A DNA stretch of 64,000 nucleotides from Pseudoalteromonas sp. A601 (GTDB taxonomy: Bacteria > Pseudomonadota > Gammaproteobacteria > Enterobacterales > Alteromonadaceae), in assembly GCF_002165575.1 (NCBI RefSeq), contig NZ_MXQF01000004.1, forward strand, positions 62,001 to 126,000. Reading direction: 5' to 3'. The notes beneath the pieces are model-generated. The model worked only from the letters and a program-made list of their open reading frames with translations, was not told the origin of the DNA and did not search any database. The translations under genes were made by a program, and so were the position numbers. Positions 16,893 through 26,256 of the stretch are shown here, in pieces (position 1 is the stretch's first letter; each line of letters begins with the position of its first letter).

Positions 16893-19880
16893 TTAAAAAC
16901 GATAAGTCATGCCAGCGTAGTATCTTCGCCCGCTATAACTACTACTTCGAAGGCGATTTTCACTATCGTCACCATAATATGTCCGTGACTCTTCTTTTGT
17001 TAAGTTAATAACTGAAACAGAAAGAACAAGGTTTTCCATAAGGTTATATGACGCATTTAAATCAACTTGTTGGTAAGGTTCTTGTGAGACAGTTAAGCCA
17101 TCAGCTAGCCCTAACGCCATCTTTCCTCGACGGTTATAAGAAGCTCGAATACTGTAATCATGATTTTCAAAGTAGGCAGAGAAATTAAATTGATCATCAG
17201 CACTTCCAACTAAAGCAGACTCGCCAACTTTTTCTCCGTCGACACTTACATCCGCCTGATTTGTATCATTTAGCGTGTAATTCGCATTGATCCCGAATCC
17301 ATTTTCAAATGAATGTTGTGCGAAGATTTCAACGCCCTGAGAAGTAGCATTAGTGCCATTAGCCGTAGTCGTAAACGGAGTTACTGTAATATTGCCAGCA
17401 GGCACAATTTCTTCATCTGTGAATGGGTTTGTAAAACCTTCGAATGGTCGTTCTGAGGTAATTATCAACGGTACTATAAAGTTATCTACATCCTTTTTAA
17501 ATAAGGCAACCCCAACCGCTGAGCCAATACCATAGTAATATTCAGCTGATAAATCTAATTGCACAGACTCAAATGGTTCAAGTGCTTTGTTACCACCCGA
17601 CCCACTCCAGCCTTGGTCAACAGGGTTGCCCCTGAACTCAAGGCGGTCATCAGCCCATTCTTGTGAGATAAATGTTAGTTGCTCAGGTGCACCTAAATCA
17701 TTAAAAGGAGCACGTGACATTGTTTTGGCAGCCGCAGCTCTAACTACCAATGAGTCGCTTGCTTCCCAAACTAAGTTTAAACTCGGTAAGAATCGGTCAT
17801 CTTTTACGGTTCGTAATGTCGTTGTTTCAACATCGACCAAACGTTCATCACCTAAAATATCTTCACCAGTAACATCATCAATATCATCTAAGAAGTAATT
17901 TATTTTATCTGATGACATAATTTGGGTTTCTGTCTCAACGTACCTCACACCAAAATTACCGCGAAAGTCGCCAAAAGAAAAATCGGCTTGTAGGTATGCT
18001 GCAGTGATTTCTTCTTCTATATCAAATACAAAATCAGGCTCACGTCGTGTGTATTTGACATATTCGTTAGTAACAATGTCGCGATATTGCTGCCAGTTAA
18101 TACTCGGCATGGTATTAACTTCAAAACCTCCGGCAATATTTTTTTCTGACTCCTGATTTAATACATCTTCTAAATTTGGCATACCGCCTATCCATTGATA
18201 GGCCACTTCATCAATTGCACCTTGACTAAATGGATCTAAATCACCACTGGCTATACGGTCAGCTCCATCTTGTGTAATGAAGAATGTATTATTTGTTTCA
18301 CGATGAAGTGTGGCTTTGCGATGCTTAACACCCACTCGAATTGTATCGAGAATGCCATACGCAATATGGTAGTCTAAATCTAATTGACCATAATCTTCTT
18401 TTAAATCACTGACAATAAAGCTTGAACCTGTAGAGCCTGGATCTGGATCTCCGGCAATACCTGCATGTAAATTACTCAATAAAGCAGGATCTGCATATAA
18501 TGAAACACGATCCCCTAAACGCCAACCGGCAAACGAGGCTGCATTTTCATTTACCCCTGAGTCACTTCTACTTGCTGGCTGACCACTTTTGTAAGCTGCG
18601 CTAAACGACTCTGACGGCCCACCACTGGCCTCTGTACGCCCAAACTTTCCTCTTAAGTCAAACACATCTCCTGCATATTCAAACGCAAAATCATACGTAT
18701 CAGAGGTGTCTTTTTCTTTTGTATAACTGCCAATAATCCACGGGAATTCTAAGTTTCCTTCACTACCGCTTGCACCACTGGTAAAATCCATACCCGTGAC
18801 AATTGTGCCAGTTTCATCAAGTATTACGTCTGTTAAATAATCCGGGCTGTATTTCCACTCAGGTATCATTAATTGTGAAGTCGTTCTGTCTTGCCCTAAT
18901 TCAAAATGGAAATGATTAAAAGTAAGTTCTAAATTATCTGTAGGACGCCATTGTATCGTTGCTTGGACTCCCACACGTTCACGTTTTTCTTCTGTGATCC
19001 CAACACCCGCGACTTGTGGAGCCCACACACCATCATAGCTATTTCCGTAAGCATCTTCTAATGCACTAAAGCGTCTTGTACTGTCAGTAATTTCATTGCC
19101 ATTAGTATCAGTTGCAGGCAAGTCACTACTTGTAGCCCAACGCCAGCCACCACCTGTTGACATATCACCACTTAATGTTCTATTTGTTCGCTCTTGATTT
19201 GTATAACCCAACAGAAAACCAAAGTCTTCATCTTCATTCTTCCAAGAATAAACACCACTAAAATTAGGTTCGTATTCTTTTGTCACATCTGCGTAGGTAT
19301 ACTCAACATTGAATGCGCCTGAATTTGCCTCCATGTCTAATGGGGTTCTACTATTAAGGATGACAGTACCACCCACTCCACCTTCATCTAGACGCGCTTC
19401 TGAAGATTTAAAAACTTCAACGGATTTAACCATTGTTGATGGCAGTAAAGAGTAGCTGAACGAACGTGAAGGTGAACCAGGTGACGATGCTATAAAATTA
19501 CCATTAAGCTGAGTGAGGGTTAAATCTGATGAAAGTCCACGAATACTAACATTTTCACCTTCTCCACCACTACGAGATATCACGACACCAGGCACACGCT
19601 GTAATGAGTCAGCAACATTTTTATCTGGAAACTTACCAATATCCTCAGCTGTTATGGCATCTACAATAGAGTTTGATAACCGCTTAATCGCTAAATTTTC
19701 TGCCATAGATGAACGAATACCGCGTACTTCTATCACTTCAAATTCATCACTTTGTTCTTTTTCTTGTTCTTCTTGTGCGATAACAATATTAGAGCTTGCA
19801 AGTATAGCTAGTAGCAAAGTTGATTTTTTAAATCGCCGTGAGAGACTCGTTAACTGTCGAGTTTCAGTATTATTGCTCAT
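16893..19880 (-). CDS. Large TonB-dependent receptor, glycan-uptake type
   Basis: 995 residues. After a signal peptide (LLLAILASSNIVIAQ) comes a TonB-box-like FEVIEVRGIRSS, then the plug domain with FPDKNVADSLQRVPGV, GENVSIRGL and EARLDEGGVGGTVILNSRTP. The barrel follows and ends in YSGRRYYAGMTYRF with the classic terminal Phe. The 'NVADSLQRVPGV' subgroup of Alteromonadales and Xanthomonads is linked with oligosaccharide rather than siderophore uptake. The neighbours (discoidin lipoprotein, glycosylasparaginase, GlcNAc-kinase-like protein) suggest GlcNAc-containing oligosaccharides. It is transcribed with the lipoprotein and is divergent from cutC. Confidence 0.88.
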   Translation of the reverse strand: MSNNTETRQLTSLSRRFKKSTLLLAILASSNIVIAQEEQEKEQSDEFEVIEVRGIRSSMAENLAIKRLSNSIVDAITAEDIGKFPDKNVADSLQRVPGVVISRSGGEGENVSIRGLSSDLTLTQLNGNFIASSPGSPSRSFSYSLLPSTMVKSVEVFKSSEARLDEGGVGGTVILNSRTPLDMEANSGAFNVEYTYADVTKEYEPNFSGVYSWKNEDEDFGFLLGYTNQERTNRTLSGDMSTGGGWRWATSSDLPATDTNGNEITDSTRRFSALEDAYGNSYDGVWAPQVAGVGITEEKRERVGVQATIQWRPTDNLELTFNHFHFELGQDRTTSQLMIPEWKYSPDYLTDVILDETGTIVTGMDFTSGASGSEGNLEFPWIIGSYTKEKDTSDTYDFAFEYAGDVFDLRGKFGRTEASGGPSESFSAAYKSGQPASRSDSGVNENAASFAGWRLGDRVSLYADPALLSNLHAGIAGDPDPGSTGSSFIVSDLKEDYGQLDLDYHIAYGILDTIRVGVKHRKATLHRETNNTFFITQDGADRIASGDLDPFSQGAIDEVAYQWIGGMPNLEDVLNQESEKNIAGGFEVNTMPSINWQQYRDIVTNEYVKYTRREPDFVFDIEEEITAAYLQADFSFGDFRGNFGVRYVETETQIMSSDKINYFLDDIDDVTGEDILGDERLVDVETTTLRTVKDDRFLPSLNLVWEASDSLVVRAAAAKTMSRAPFNDLGAPEQLTFISQEWADDRLEFRGNPVDQGWSGSGGNKALEPFESVQLDLSAEYYYGIGSAVGVALFKKDVDNFIVPLIITSERPFEGFTNPFTDEEIVPAGNITVTPFTTTANGTNATSQGVEIFAQHSFENGFGINANYTLNDTNQADVSVDGEKVGESALVGSADDQFNFSAYFENHDYSIRASYNRRGKMALGLADGLTVSQEPYQQVDLNASYNLMENLVLSVSVINLTKEESRTYYGDDSENRLRSSSYSGRRYYAGMTYRF

Positions 19881-20267
19881 GTCTATCTCCAGTAAATTGT
19901 GTGTTCTTATGTTGTGTGAGTTGTAATCTAATTAACTTTTATACATAGCAGTATGGTTAAGGTGTGCTTTAAGTTAATTTGTTGTTAAACAACATACCCA
20001 GAATAGGGTTCTACAAAAAAAAGTGCTAATAAAAATTCGGTCACCAATAGGACAAAATCGGCGTTCACTTTATAAAAGGGTCCAATTAAATAAATATTAG
20101 TTTATAGTTTTGAGGCTAAAAAATAACTTTTAGCAGTACAAAACAATAAAAAAATCAATGTTCATTTATTTGAAAATACTTAAAATACAGATCGTTAAGT
20201 ATATATTATTAAATAAGTGATTGTTCTCGATATTTTATTATTAAATTAACGATAGGTTTAGCAAAAA
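19881..20267. promoter_or_regulatory. Divergent promoter region between receptor and cutC, with a palindrome at 19980-19994
   Basis: 387 bp without a gene, very AT-rich. It contains TGTTGTT-A-AACAACA, a perfect palindrome with 7-bp arms, centred about 107 bp before the receptor ATG. That is a candidate repressor operator for the receptor/cutC pair. The cognate regulator is not identified in the window; the PAS-AraC protein or a distant LacI/GntR-type regulator are possibilities. Confidence 0.35.
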
Positions 20268-21011
20268 ATGGCTATGGGTAAAAAACTAGAAATTTGTTTA
20301 AACTCTGATAATGAAACTCATTTGACTGATAATGTAAAAAATGCATTTATTGCAGGAGCAAGTAGGATCGAATTATGTAGCTCCATGCATCAAGATGGAC
20401 TAACACCGTCAGACTCTGCAATTAGTAACTGTGCAAAAATAATTCCGAACAATGGTGAGTTATTAATAATGATAAGACCAATCGCAAATGATTTTAGTGT
20501 TGATGCACCCTTACTCAAGAAAATGCTGAACCAAATAGAAAAAGCAGCTGAATTAGGCGCTAACGGAGTTGTGTTTGGTGCCATAAAAGAGGCTGAGATC
20601 GATGTTGCAGCAACGAGGATCCTTGCCTCAACAGCACAAAAAAATAATTTAAAAACCACATTCCATCGTGCGTTTGACTGTATAGCTGAGCCATTAAATG
20701 CAATACCAACCCTAATCGATTTGGGGATAGATCGTGTTTTAACAAATGGTGCCCACTACAATGATGAGCAAAACATTTTACATGGTATTGAGTCATTACG
20801 ACGTATTATAAAACGTGCTAACAATCAAATTGAGGTGGTTATTGGTGGTGGTGTTAACCCGCAAAATGCTGCAGAGTTATGGCCTATCTGTGAAGGAAAG
20901 TTAAGCTCACTTCATGCTTACTCTGCTGTTTTAAATGATCAAGGTAGAGTTATGCCACAGTACATAAGCCAACTTTTAAACCCATCTTTTGAGCAACTTA
21001 CATATGACTAA
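20268..21011 (+). CDS. cutC: CutC family TIM-barrel protein
   Basis: 247 residues with the CutC signatures: SRIELCSSMHQDGLTPS, LLIMIRPIANDFS, GANGVVFGAI, TTFHRAFDC and DRVLTNGAHYNDE. CutC was named for copper tolerance in E. coli, but its biochemical activity is not established. The barrel has a pocket with conserved Glu, Arg, His and Cys, compatible with an enzyme. Here it overlaps a GlcNAc-kinase-like gene by 8 nt, in a glycan locus with no copper genes, which argues for a sugar-related role. Start: ATG 20268, with 20274 as an alternative; the ribosome site is poor. Confidence 0.83.
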   Translation: MAMGKKLEICLNSDNETHLTDNVKNAFIAGASRIELCSSMHQDGLTPSDSAISNCAKIIPNNGELLIMIRPIANDFSVDAPLLKKMLNQIEKAAELGANGVVFGAIKEAEIDVAATRILASTAQKNNLKTTFHRAFDCIAEPLNAIPTLIDLGIDRVLTNGAHYNDEQNILHGIESLRRIIKRANNQIEVVIGGGVNPQNAAELWPICEGKLSSLHAYSAVLNDQGRVMPQYISQLLNPSFEQLTYD

Positions 21012-21879
21012 ACTTATCTCTTCACTGTATTTAGGTATCGACGGCGGTGGTACTAAATGTCGAGTGCGCCTTGAAGATGCCCAAGGAAAACTATTAGCAG
21101 AGGCTGTGAGTGGAGCCGCAAATATTGCCACGTCGGTAAATGTGGCTCAGCAATCAATTATTGATGCAGCCCAACAAGCATTAGCAGCTGCAAATTTACC
21201 ACCTAGTTTGATGGCACATATACATGCCTATGCAGGGCTCGCAGGTGCAGGAATTGAAAGTTCAAAAAACGAAATGTCACAGTGGCAACACCCTTTTGCT
21301 TCATTTAATTTCTCTACTGATTTACACATAGCGTGCCACGGCGCACATGATGGTAACAATGGCGCTATTATTATTTTAGGCACCGGATTTTGTGCTGGTG
21401 CAATTGACAATACTTCTGTTATTGAGCTGGGCGGCCATGGTTTAATGTTAAGTGACGGAGCAAGTGGTAGTTGGATGGGCCTTACGCTTTTTCGCTATGC
21501 ACTAGAGATTTTAGATGGCTTATCACCACCCACTGAACTAATAACCTTACTCTTAGCCGAATTAAATTGTGAAACCAGCAGCCAGTTAACCCAACTTGCG
21601 ATTAATGAAAAGCCCGTTTTTTTCGCACGATTTGCACCATTGGTATTCCAGATGCAGTCTGATCCACTCGCAATTTCTATATTAAATCAGGCTACCTCCT
21701 TCACCTATCGATATATTAAGCATCTAGTGAATTTAGGCTTTAACAATATTTGTTTAATGGGCGGGATAGCAGATAAAATTAGTGCAAGGCTCCCTCATGA
21801 TGCCAGGCAATATCTGTGCTCTGCGAAATATCCCCCTGAGCAAGCAGCGGTTGAACTTGCTAAACGATACACTAGTTAG
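21004..21879 (+). CDS. BadF/BadG/BcrA/BcrD-type ATPase, probable N-acetylglucosamine kinase
   Basis: 291 residues from the ATG at 21004, inside the end of cutC (8-nt overlap, so translational coupling). It has an actin-like ATPase fold with phosphate-1 loop LGIDGGGTKCRVRL, phosphate-2 region IILGTGFCAGAI, adenosine-type loop ICLMGGIADKI, and GGHGLMLSDGASGSWMGL. Bacterial and mammalian GlcNAc kinases of this fold make GlcNAc-6-phosphate. With a glycosylasparaginase nearby, GlcNAc is the natural substrate guess; glucosamine kinase is the alternative. Its stop overlaps the convergent regulator gene by 3 nt. Confidence 0.78.
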   Translation: MTKLISSLYLGIDGGGTKCRVRLEDAQGKLLAEAVSGAANIATSVNVAQQSIIDAAQQALAAANLPPSLMAHIHAYAGLAGAGIESSKNEMSQWQHPFASFNFSTDLHIACHGAHDGNNGAIIILGTGFCAGAIDNTSVIELGGHGLMLSDGASGSWMGLTLFRYALEILDGLSPPTELITLLLAELNCETSSQLTQLAINEKPVFFARFAPLVFQMQSDPLAISILNQATSFTYRYIKHLVNLGFNNICLMGGIADKISARLPHDARQYLCSAKYPPEQAAVELAKRYTS

Positions 21880-22661
21880 TTATCAATGTTGTCGCGCATA
21901 TGTGAAGGTATTTCACCAAATAAACGCCTAAATTGTTTACTAAAATAACTTGGCTCAGCAAAGCCACATTGATACGCTATTTGTGAAATAGGTAAGCTTG
22001 TTTCAACTAACAACCTACGTGCGTTTTCTAATCGAATTTCGTTGATAAATTGGTTGGGTGTTTTAGCTAAATGCTTCTTAAAGCGGCGCTCTAAAGCACT
22101 CACCGATAAATGTGCCATTTCGGCCAGCTCTTCGATGCTGATGTTACGATGGTAATGTTCTCGAATAAAATTAACCGGCTCTTCAATGGCTCTTACGTTT
22201 GATAAAGCTTTCGATGTTTTTTGTAAATGGCGTGTAACTCCATACGTCCCCAGTATTTCACCCTGATCTGAAAAAATCGCTTTTTTTGAGGTGGAAAACC
22301 AGGCTAATTCACCATTTGATGTTTTATTAAGCTCTAATCTGTCGGTAACAACATAGCCATTCATAACACGCTTATCATCATTTACATATTGAAAAGCTAA
22401 GTGTTTTGGCGAGAAGTCAAAATCAGTTTTGAGGGCTATTTGGTCAAATGACTTATATCCTTTATGTTCAATAAAATGTTGATTTGCATATAAAATACGA
22501 CTTTCATCATCTTTAACCCAAAACAAAATATCATGTAATAAGTCAAATGCAGAGATTAATTGATTTACACCTGCTTTATCTATAATTTGATGTATATCCA
22601 CAATAATATATTCCAAAACATACGCTAACATGAAATACATAAAACGCCGAATTTGTTGCAT
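21876..22661 (-). CDS. AraC-family regulator with N-terminal PAS domain
   Basis: About 261 residues from the ATG at 22661. The true start may be further in, for example the GTG before DIHQIIDKAG, because the first ~20 residues are hydrophobic and atypical. A PAS domain (~30-150: ILFWVKDDESRILYANQHFI, SKKAIFSDQGEILGTYGVTR) is followed by the double helix-turn-helix of AraC proteins (ISIEELAEMAHLSVSALERR, then LPISQIAYQCGFAEPSYFSK). AraC sugar regulators usually carry a cupin arm, so PAS sensing is less common. It is divergent from the oxidoreductase operon that it probably controls. Confidence 0.83.
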   Translation of the reverse strand: MQQIRRFMYFMLAYVLEYIIVDIHQIIDKAGVNQLISAFDLLHDILFWVKDDESRILYANQHFIEHKGYKSFDQIALKTDFDFSPKHLAFQYVNDDKRVMNGYVVTDRLELNKTSNGELAWFSTSKKAIFSDQGEILGTYGVTRHLQKTSKALSNVRAIEEPVNFIREHYHRNISIEELAEMAHLSVSALERRFKKHLAKTPNQFINEIRLENARRLLVETSLPISQIAYQCGFAEPSYFSKQFRRLFGEIPSHMRDNIDN

Positions 22662-22696
22662 TGTCAACCGAATTTTTATTACCCCTACTGGTATTC

Positions 22697-22712
22697 ATTG
22701 ATTATTATCAAT
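22697..22712. promoter_or_regulatory. Palindrome in the araC/oxidoreductase divergent promoter
   Basis: ATTGAT-TATT-ATCAAT, with 6-bp perfect arms, lies in the ~100-bp region between the PAS-AraC gene and the Gfo/Idh/MocA gene. Possible binding site; AT-rich context weakens it. Confidence 0.25.
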
Positions 22713-22762
22713 AACAAGATATTAACCAAATTCAATAGACGACTATTGAGATGGAGCGTGTG

Positions 22763-23923
22763 ATGAATAACACAAAAGTCCGTATGGGAATGGTCGGTGG
22801 TGCTGAGGGTGCATTTATTGGTGCAATTCACCGAATTGCTGCACGTTTAGATGGCCTCATTGATTTAGTTGCAGGTTCATTCAGTTCAGACCCTATTCGT
22901 AGCAGAGCGACTGCAGATATGTTGGGAATTAACCCTTCAAGAAACTATGATAGTTACCAACAAATGTTTATTGAAGAGGCAAAACTTCCTGAAGATAAAC
23001 GTATCGATTTTGTTGTTATAGTTACACCCAATCATTTGCATTTTTCTATCGCGAAACTCGCTATAGAGTCTGGTTTCCACGTCCTTTCAGACAAACCTGC
23101 AACACTCAATTTGCAAGAAGCACTGATTTTAGAGCAAACATTAAACCAAACTGAATGTTTATATGGCTTGACTCATACTTACACCGGCTACCCTATGATA
23201 AAGGAGGCTCGGCACAGAATTGCCCAAGGTGAGCTTGGCAACATTCGTAAAGTAGTTGTTGAATATAGTCAAGGTTGGCTTGCCAGCAATGAAGATGAAC
23301 AAGGAAAACAGGCTAAATGGCGTTTAGATCCTGCAAAAGCAGGTATCAGCTGCTGTATCGCAGATATTGGTGTGCATGCAGCAAACTTAGCAGAATACGT
23401 AAGCGGCTTAGAAATATCCGCATTATGTGCTGATTTAAATCATGTCGTGCCAGGCAGAACTCTCGATGATGATGGCACCGTGTTACTACGATTTGATAAC
23501 CAAGCTAAAGGTGTATTACTTGCCAGCCAAATAGCTCTTGGTGAGGAGAATAATTTAAACCTTCGCATTTATGGTGATAAAGCAAGCATCGAATGGAATC
23601 AAATGGAGCCCAATAGCTTATGGCTTAAAAGCCACAGTGCCCCGACCGTATTACTACGCTCTGGTATAGCACTAAAAAGCACAGCGGCAAAAAATGCGCT
23701 TAGGGCCCCAGCAGGTCATCCAGAAGGTTACCTAGAAGCTTTCGCCAATATATATGTTAATTTTGCAAAACAGATTAAAGCAAAAAAACTAGCCGAAATA
23801 GCGACTAATGAACAATTTGATGTACCTGGTATTAAGCAAGCGATTAGAGGCATGGCATTTATCGAAAATGCAGTAGAAGCATCAAATAAAGACAGTAAAT
23901 GGCACACATTTAAAATTGGATAA
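22763..23923 (+). CDS. Gfo/Idh/MocA-family sugar oxidoreductase
   Basis: 386 residues from the ATG at 22763, chosen because GGAG at 22753-22756 gives the right spacing. An ATG at 22751 would add four residues. The N-terminal Rossmann domain has MGMVGGAEGAFIGAIHRIAA and the family signature VTPNHLHFSIAKLAIESGFHVLSDKPA, with the catalytic Lys in DKP. The C-terminal alpha/beta domain binds the sugar. Such enzymes use NAD(P) to oxidise or reduce sugar carbons; several reduce 3-keto-sugars. First gene of a 7-gene same-strand run; 6 bp before the next gene. Confidence 0.85.
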   Translation: MNNTKVRMGMVGGAEGAFIGAIHRIAARLDGLIDLVAGSFSSDPIRSRATADMLGINPSRNYDSYQQMFIEEAKLPEDKRIDFVVIVTPNHLHFSIAKLAIESGFHVLSDKPATLNLQEALILEQTLNQTECLYGLTHTYTGYPMIKEARHRIAQGELGNIRKVVVEYSQGWLASNEDEQGKQAKWRLDPAKAGISCCIADIGVHAANLAEYVSGLEISALCADLNHVVPGRTLDDDGTVLLRFDNQAKGVLLASQIALGEENNLNLRIYGDKASIEWNQMEPNSLWLKSHSAPTVLLRSGIALKSTAAKNALRAPAGHPEGYLEAFANIYVNFAKQIKAKKLAEIATNEQFDVPGIKQAIRGMAFIENAVEASNKDSKWHTFKIG

Positions 23924-23929
23924 TCATCG

Positions 23930-24985
23930 ATGAAACAAATAAAAGGCCCAGCAATATTTTTAGCGCAATTCATAAGTGATGAAGCGCCATTTAACAAATT
24001 GGTAGACATTTGCCAATGGGCGTCAAACTTAGGCTACAAGGCAATTCAAATGCCTACGTCTAACCCTGAGATATTCGACTTAGAAAAAGCAGCTCAAAGC
24101 CAAGATTACTGCGATGAAGTAACTAGCATAATTGCACAAGCTGGGCTTACAATTTCAGAGCTTTCTACACACTTACAAGGTCAGCTCGTTGCCGTACACC
24201 CAGCATATGATGAAATGTTTGATAACTTTGCGCCAGAGCACCTTCGCGGCGACCCAACTAACCGCACGCAGTGGGCTAATGATCAGTTAATGCTCGCTGC
24301 TAAAGCAAGTCGTAACCTTGGCCTTAAAACACACGTTACATTTTCAGGTGCGTTGTTATGGCACACCTTTTACCCTTGGCCGCAGCGCCCTCAAGGCTTA
24401 GTTGAAGACGGGTTCAAGGAGCTTGCAGCACGTTGGCTGCCTATTCTCGATTATTTTGATGAGATGGGGGTTGATGTGTGCTACGAGCTTCATCCTGGTG
24501 AAGATTTACATGACGGCGTGACTTTTGAACGGTTTTTAGCTGCTACTAATAATCACCCACGGGTAAATATTCTCTACGATCCAAGTCACTTTGTGTTACA
24601 GCAACTGGATTATCTTGCGTTTATTGATCTTTACCACTCGCGAATTAAAGCATTTCACGTTAAAGATGCTGAATTCAACGCAAACGGTAAAAGCGGTATT
24701 TATGGTGGCTATCAAAGCTGGCAGGACCGCCCTGGCCGCTTTCGTTCATTAGGTGATGGCCAAGTCGATTTCAACGGTATATTTAGTAAATTAACTCAGT
24801 ATGGCTTTGATGGTTGGGCCGTCTTGGAATGGGAGTGTTGTATCAAAGATTCTAGGCAAGGTGCTAAAGAAGGCGCGCCATTTATACAACAACACTTAAT
24901 AACCCCGACAGCTAAAGCATTTGATGATTTTAGTGCAATGGCGACCGATACCCAGCGAAATAAGCGGATATTAGGTATTAACTAA
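23930..24985 (+). CDS. Cytoplasmic sugar-phosphate-isomerase/epimerase-like TIM barrel (AP endonuclease family 2)
   Basis: 351 residues, no signal peptide. Xylose-isomerase-like TIM barrel with probable metal ligands in CYELHPGED, ILYDPSHFVLQ, KAFHVKDAE and AVLEWECC, the Glu/Asp/His/Glu pattern of this superfamily, plus GDGQVDFNGIF. Members isomerise or epimerise free sugars or cleave 3-keto-glycosides. It sits directly after the Gfo/Idh/MocA gene, a pairing common in catabolic loci where one enzyme rearranges and the other oxidises or reduces the same sugar. The exact substrate cannot be read from sequence. Confidence 0.82.
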   Translation: MKQIKGPAIFLAQFISDEAPFNKLVDICQWASNLGYKAIQMPTSNPEIFDLEKAAQSQDYCDEVTSIIAQAGLTISELSTHLQGQLVAVHPAYDEMFDNFAPEHLRGDPTNRTQWANDQLMLAAKASRNLGLKTHVTFSGALLWHTFYPWPQRPQGLVEDGFKELAARWLPILDYFDEMGVDVCYELHPGEDLHDGVTFERFLAATNNHPRVNILYDPSHFVLQQLDYLAFIDLYHSRIKAFHVKDAEFNANGKSGIYGGYQSWQDRPGRFRSLGDGQVDFNGIFSKLTQYGFDGWAVLEWECCIKDSRQGAKEGAPFIQQHLITPTAKAFDDFSAMATDTQRNKRILGIN

Positions 24986-25000
24986 ACAGGATCACACACA

Positions 25001-26218
25001 ATGAATAACAATAAGAATCACAGCCTCATTTTTCGTTTATGTTGTATCGCGTTAATAGTCACATCAATGACATTTGCGATTCGCGCCGGTATTTTAGGCC
25101 AATTAGGCGAACAGTTTGGCTTAACTGCTACCCAGCTTGGTTGGGTCAACGCAATGGCATTTTTAGGCTTTCCGATTGCAACTATGCTCGGAGGCATCAT
25201 TTATAATGCCATCGGTGCTAAAAAATTAGTCGCTCTGGCATTTTTCTGCCATCTAGCGGGGCTTTTATTAACTATCTCTGCTGAAGGTTTTTGGGCCTTA
25301 CTTATATCTACATTTTTAATTGGGTTTGCTAATGGCTCTGTTGAAGCTGGCTGTAATCCTTTAATTGCACAAATGTACCCTAAAAACACCACCACCATGT
25401 TAAATCGATTCCATGTTTGGTTTCCTGGCGGTATTGTTATTGGCGCTTTAGCTTCAAATGCGATGACATCAGCTAGCTTTAATTGGCAATGGCAAGTGGC
25501 GATAATTTTAATACCTACGGCTATATATGGCGCAATGATGCTAACAGCTCAATTTCCTAAGTTTGATGCGCAGCAAAACTCCACCAGCAGTAACTTGAAA
25601 AACCTTCTGTCACCTTTGTATTTATTCTTGATCATTTGCATGACTTTAACAGCTGTAACAGAATTTGGCACTCAGCAATGGATTGAACAAATTCTTGGGT
25701 CATCAGGTGCATCACCTATGGTTATTTTAGCGCTTATTACTGGCCTAATGGCGTTAGGGCGTTTTTTTGCAGGGCCTATAGTTCATCGCGTTAGTCCTTC
25801 CGGTGTATTGCTTGGGTCAGCAATATTTTCAACGATTGGAATATATATGATGAGCCAAGCACAAGGCAGCGCTATTTACTTTGCAGCTGCAATGTTTGCA
25901 ATCGGAGTTACCTATTTTTGGCCAACCATGATCGGGTGTGTTGCTGAATACACGCCTAAAACGGGCGCCTTGGGTATGTCATTAATCGGTGGTGCGGGCA
26001 TGTTTGCCATGAGTTTATGGAATCCTGTAATTGGTAATTGGATTGATAGCGCAAAAACGCAAGCTCAAACGCAAAACATTACGCCAGAGCAAGTAGAAGT
26101 TGTTGCTGGGCAAGCTGTTTTACAAAACCTATTACTCTTCCCGGTTGTACTTATCGTCGTATTTATCGGTCTTCATTTATTTATAAGAAAAAATAAAAGC
26201 GTAGAACAGTACGTTTAA
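25001..26218 (+). CDS. MFS sugar transporter, FucP-like
   Basis: 405 residues, about 12 transmembrane helices. The N-half has FAIRAGILGQLGEQFGLTAT and GWVNAMAFLGFPIATMLGG; the C-half has LITGLMALGRFFAGPIVHR. The layout resembles fucose/GlcNAc-type symporters of the major facilitator superfamily. It is the only inner-membrane carrier in the locus, so it probably brings the sugar (or its 3-keto form) from periplasm to cytoplasm. It begins 15 bp after the isomerase gene; no separate promoter is evident. Confidence 0.82.
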   Translation: MNNNKNHSLIFRLCCIALIVTSMTFAIRAGILGQLGEQFGLTATQLGWVNAMAFLGFPIATMLGGIIYNAIGAKKLVALAFFCHLAGLLLTISAEGFWALLISTFLIGFANGSVEAGCNPLIAQMYPKNTTTMLNRFHVWFPGGIVIGALASNAMTSASFNWQWQVAIILIPTAIYGAMMLTAQFPKFDAQQNSTSSNLKNLLSPLYLFLIICMTLTAVTEFGTQQWIEQILGSSGASPMVILALITGLMALGRFFAGPIVHRVSPSGVLLGSAIFSTIGIYMMSQAQGSAIYFAAAMFAIGVTYFWPTMIGCVAEYTPKTGALGMSLIGGAGMFAMSLWNPVIGNWIDSAKTQAQTQNITPEQVEVVAGQAVLQNLLLFPVVLIVVFIGLHLFIRKNKSVEQYV

Positions 26219-26256
26219 TGCAACTAACACGTAGCACACAAAATAAGGGGTATTTT

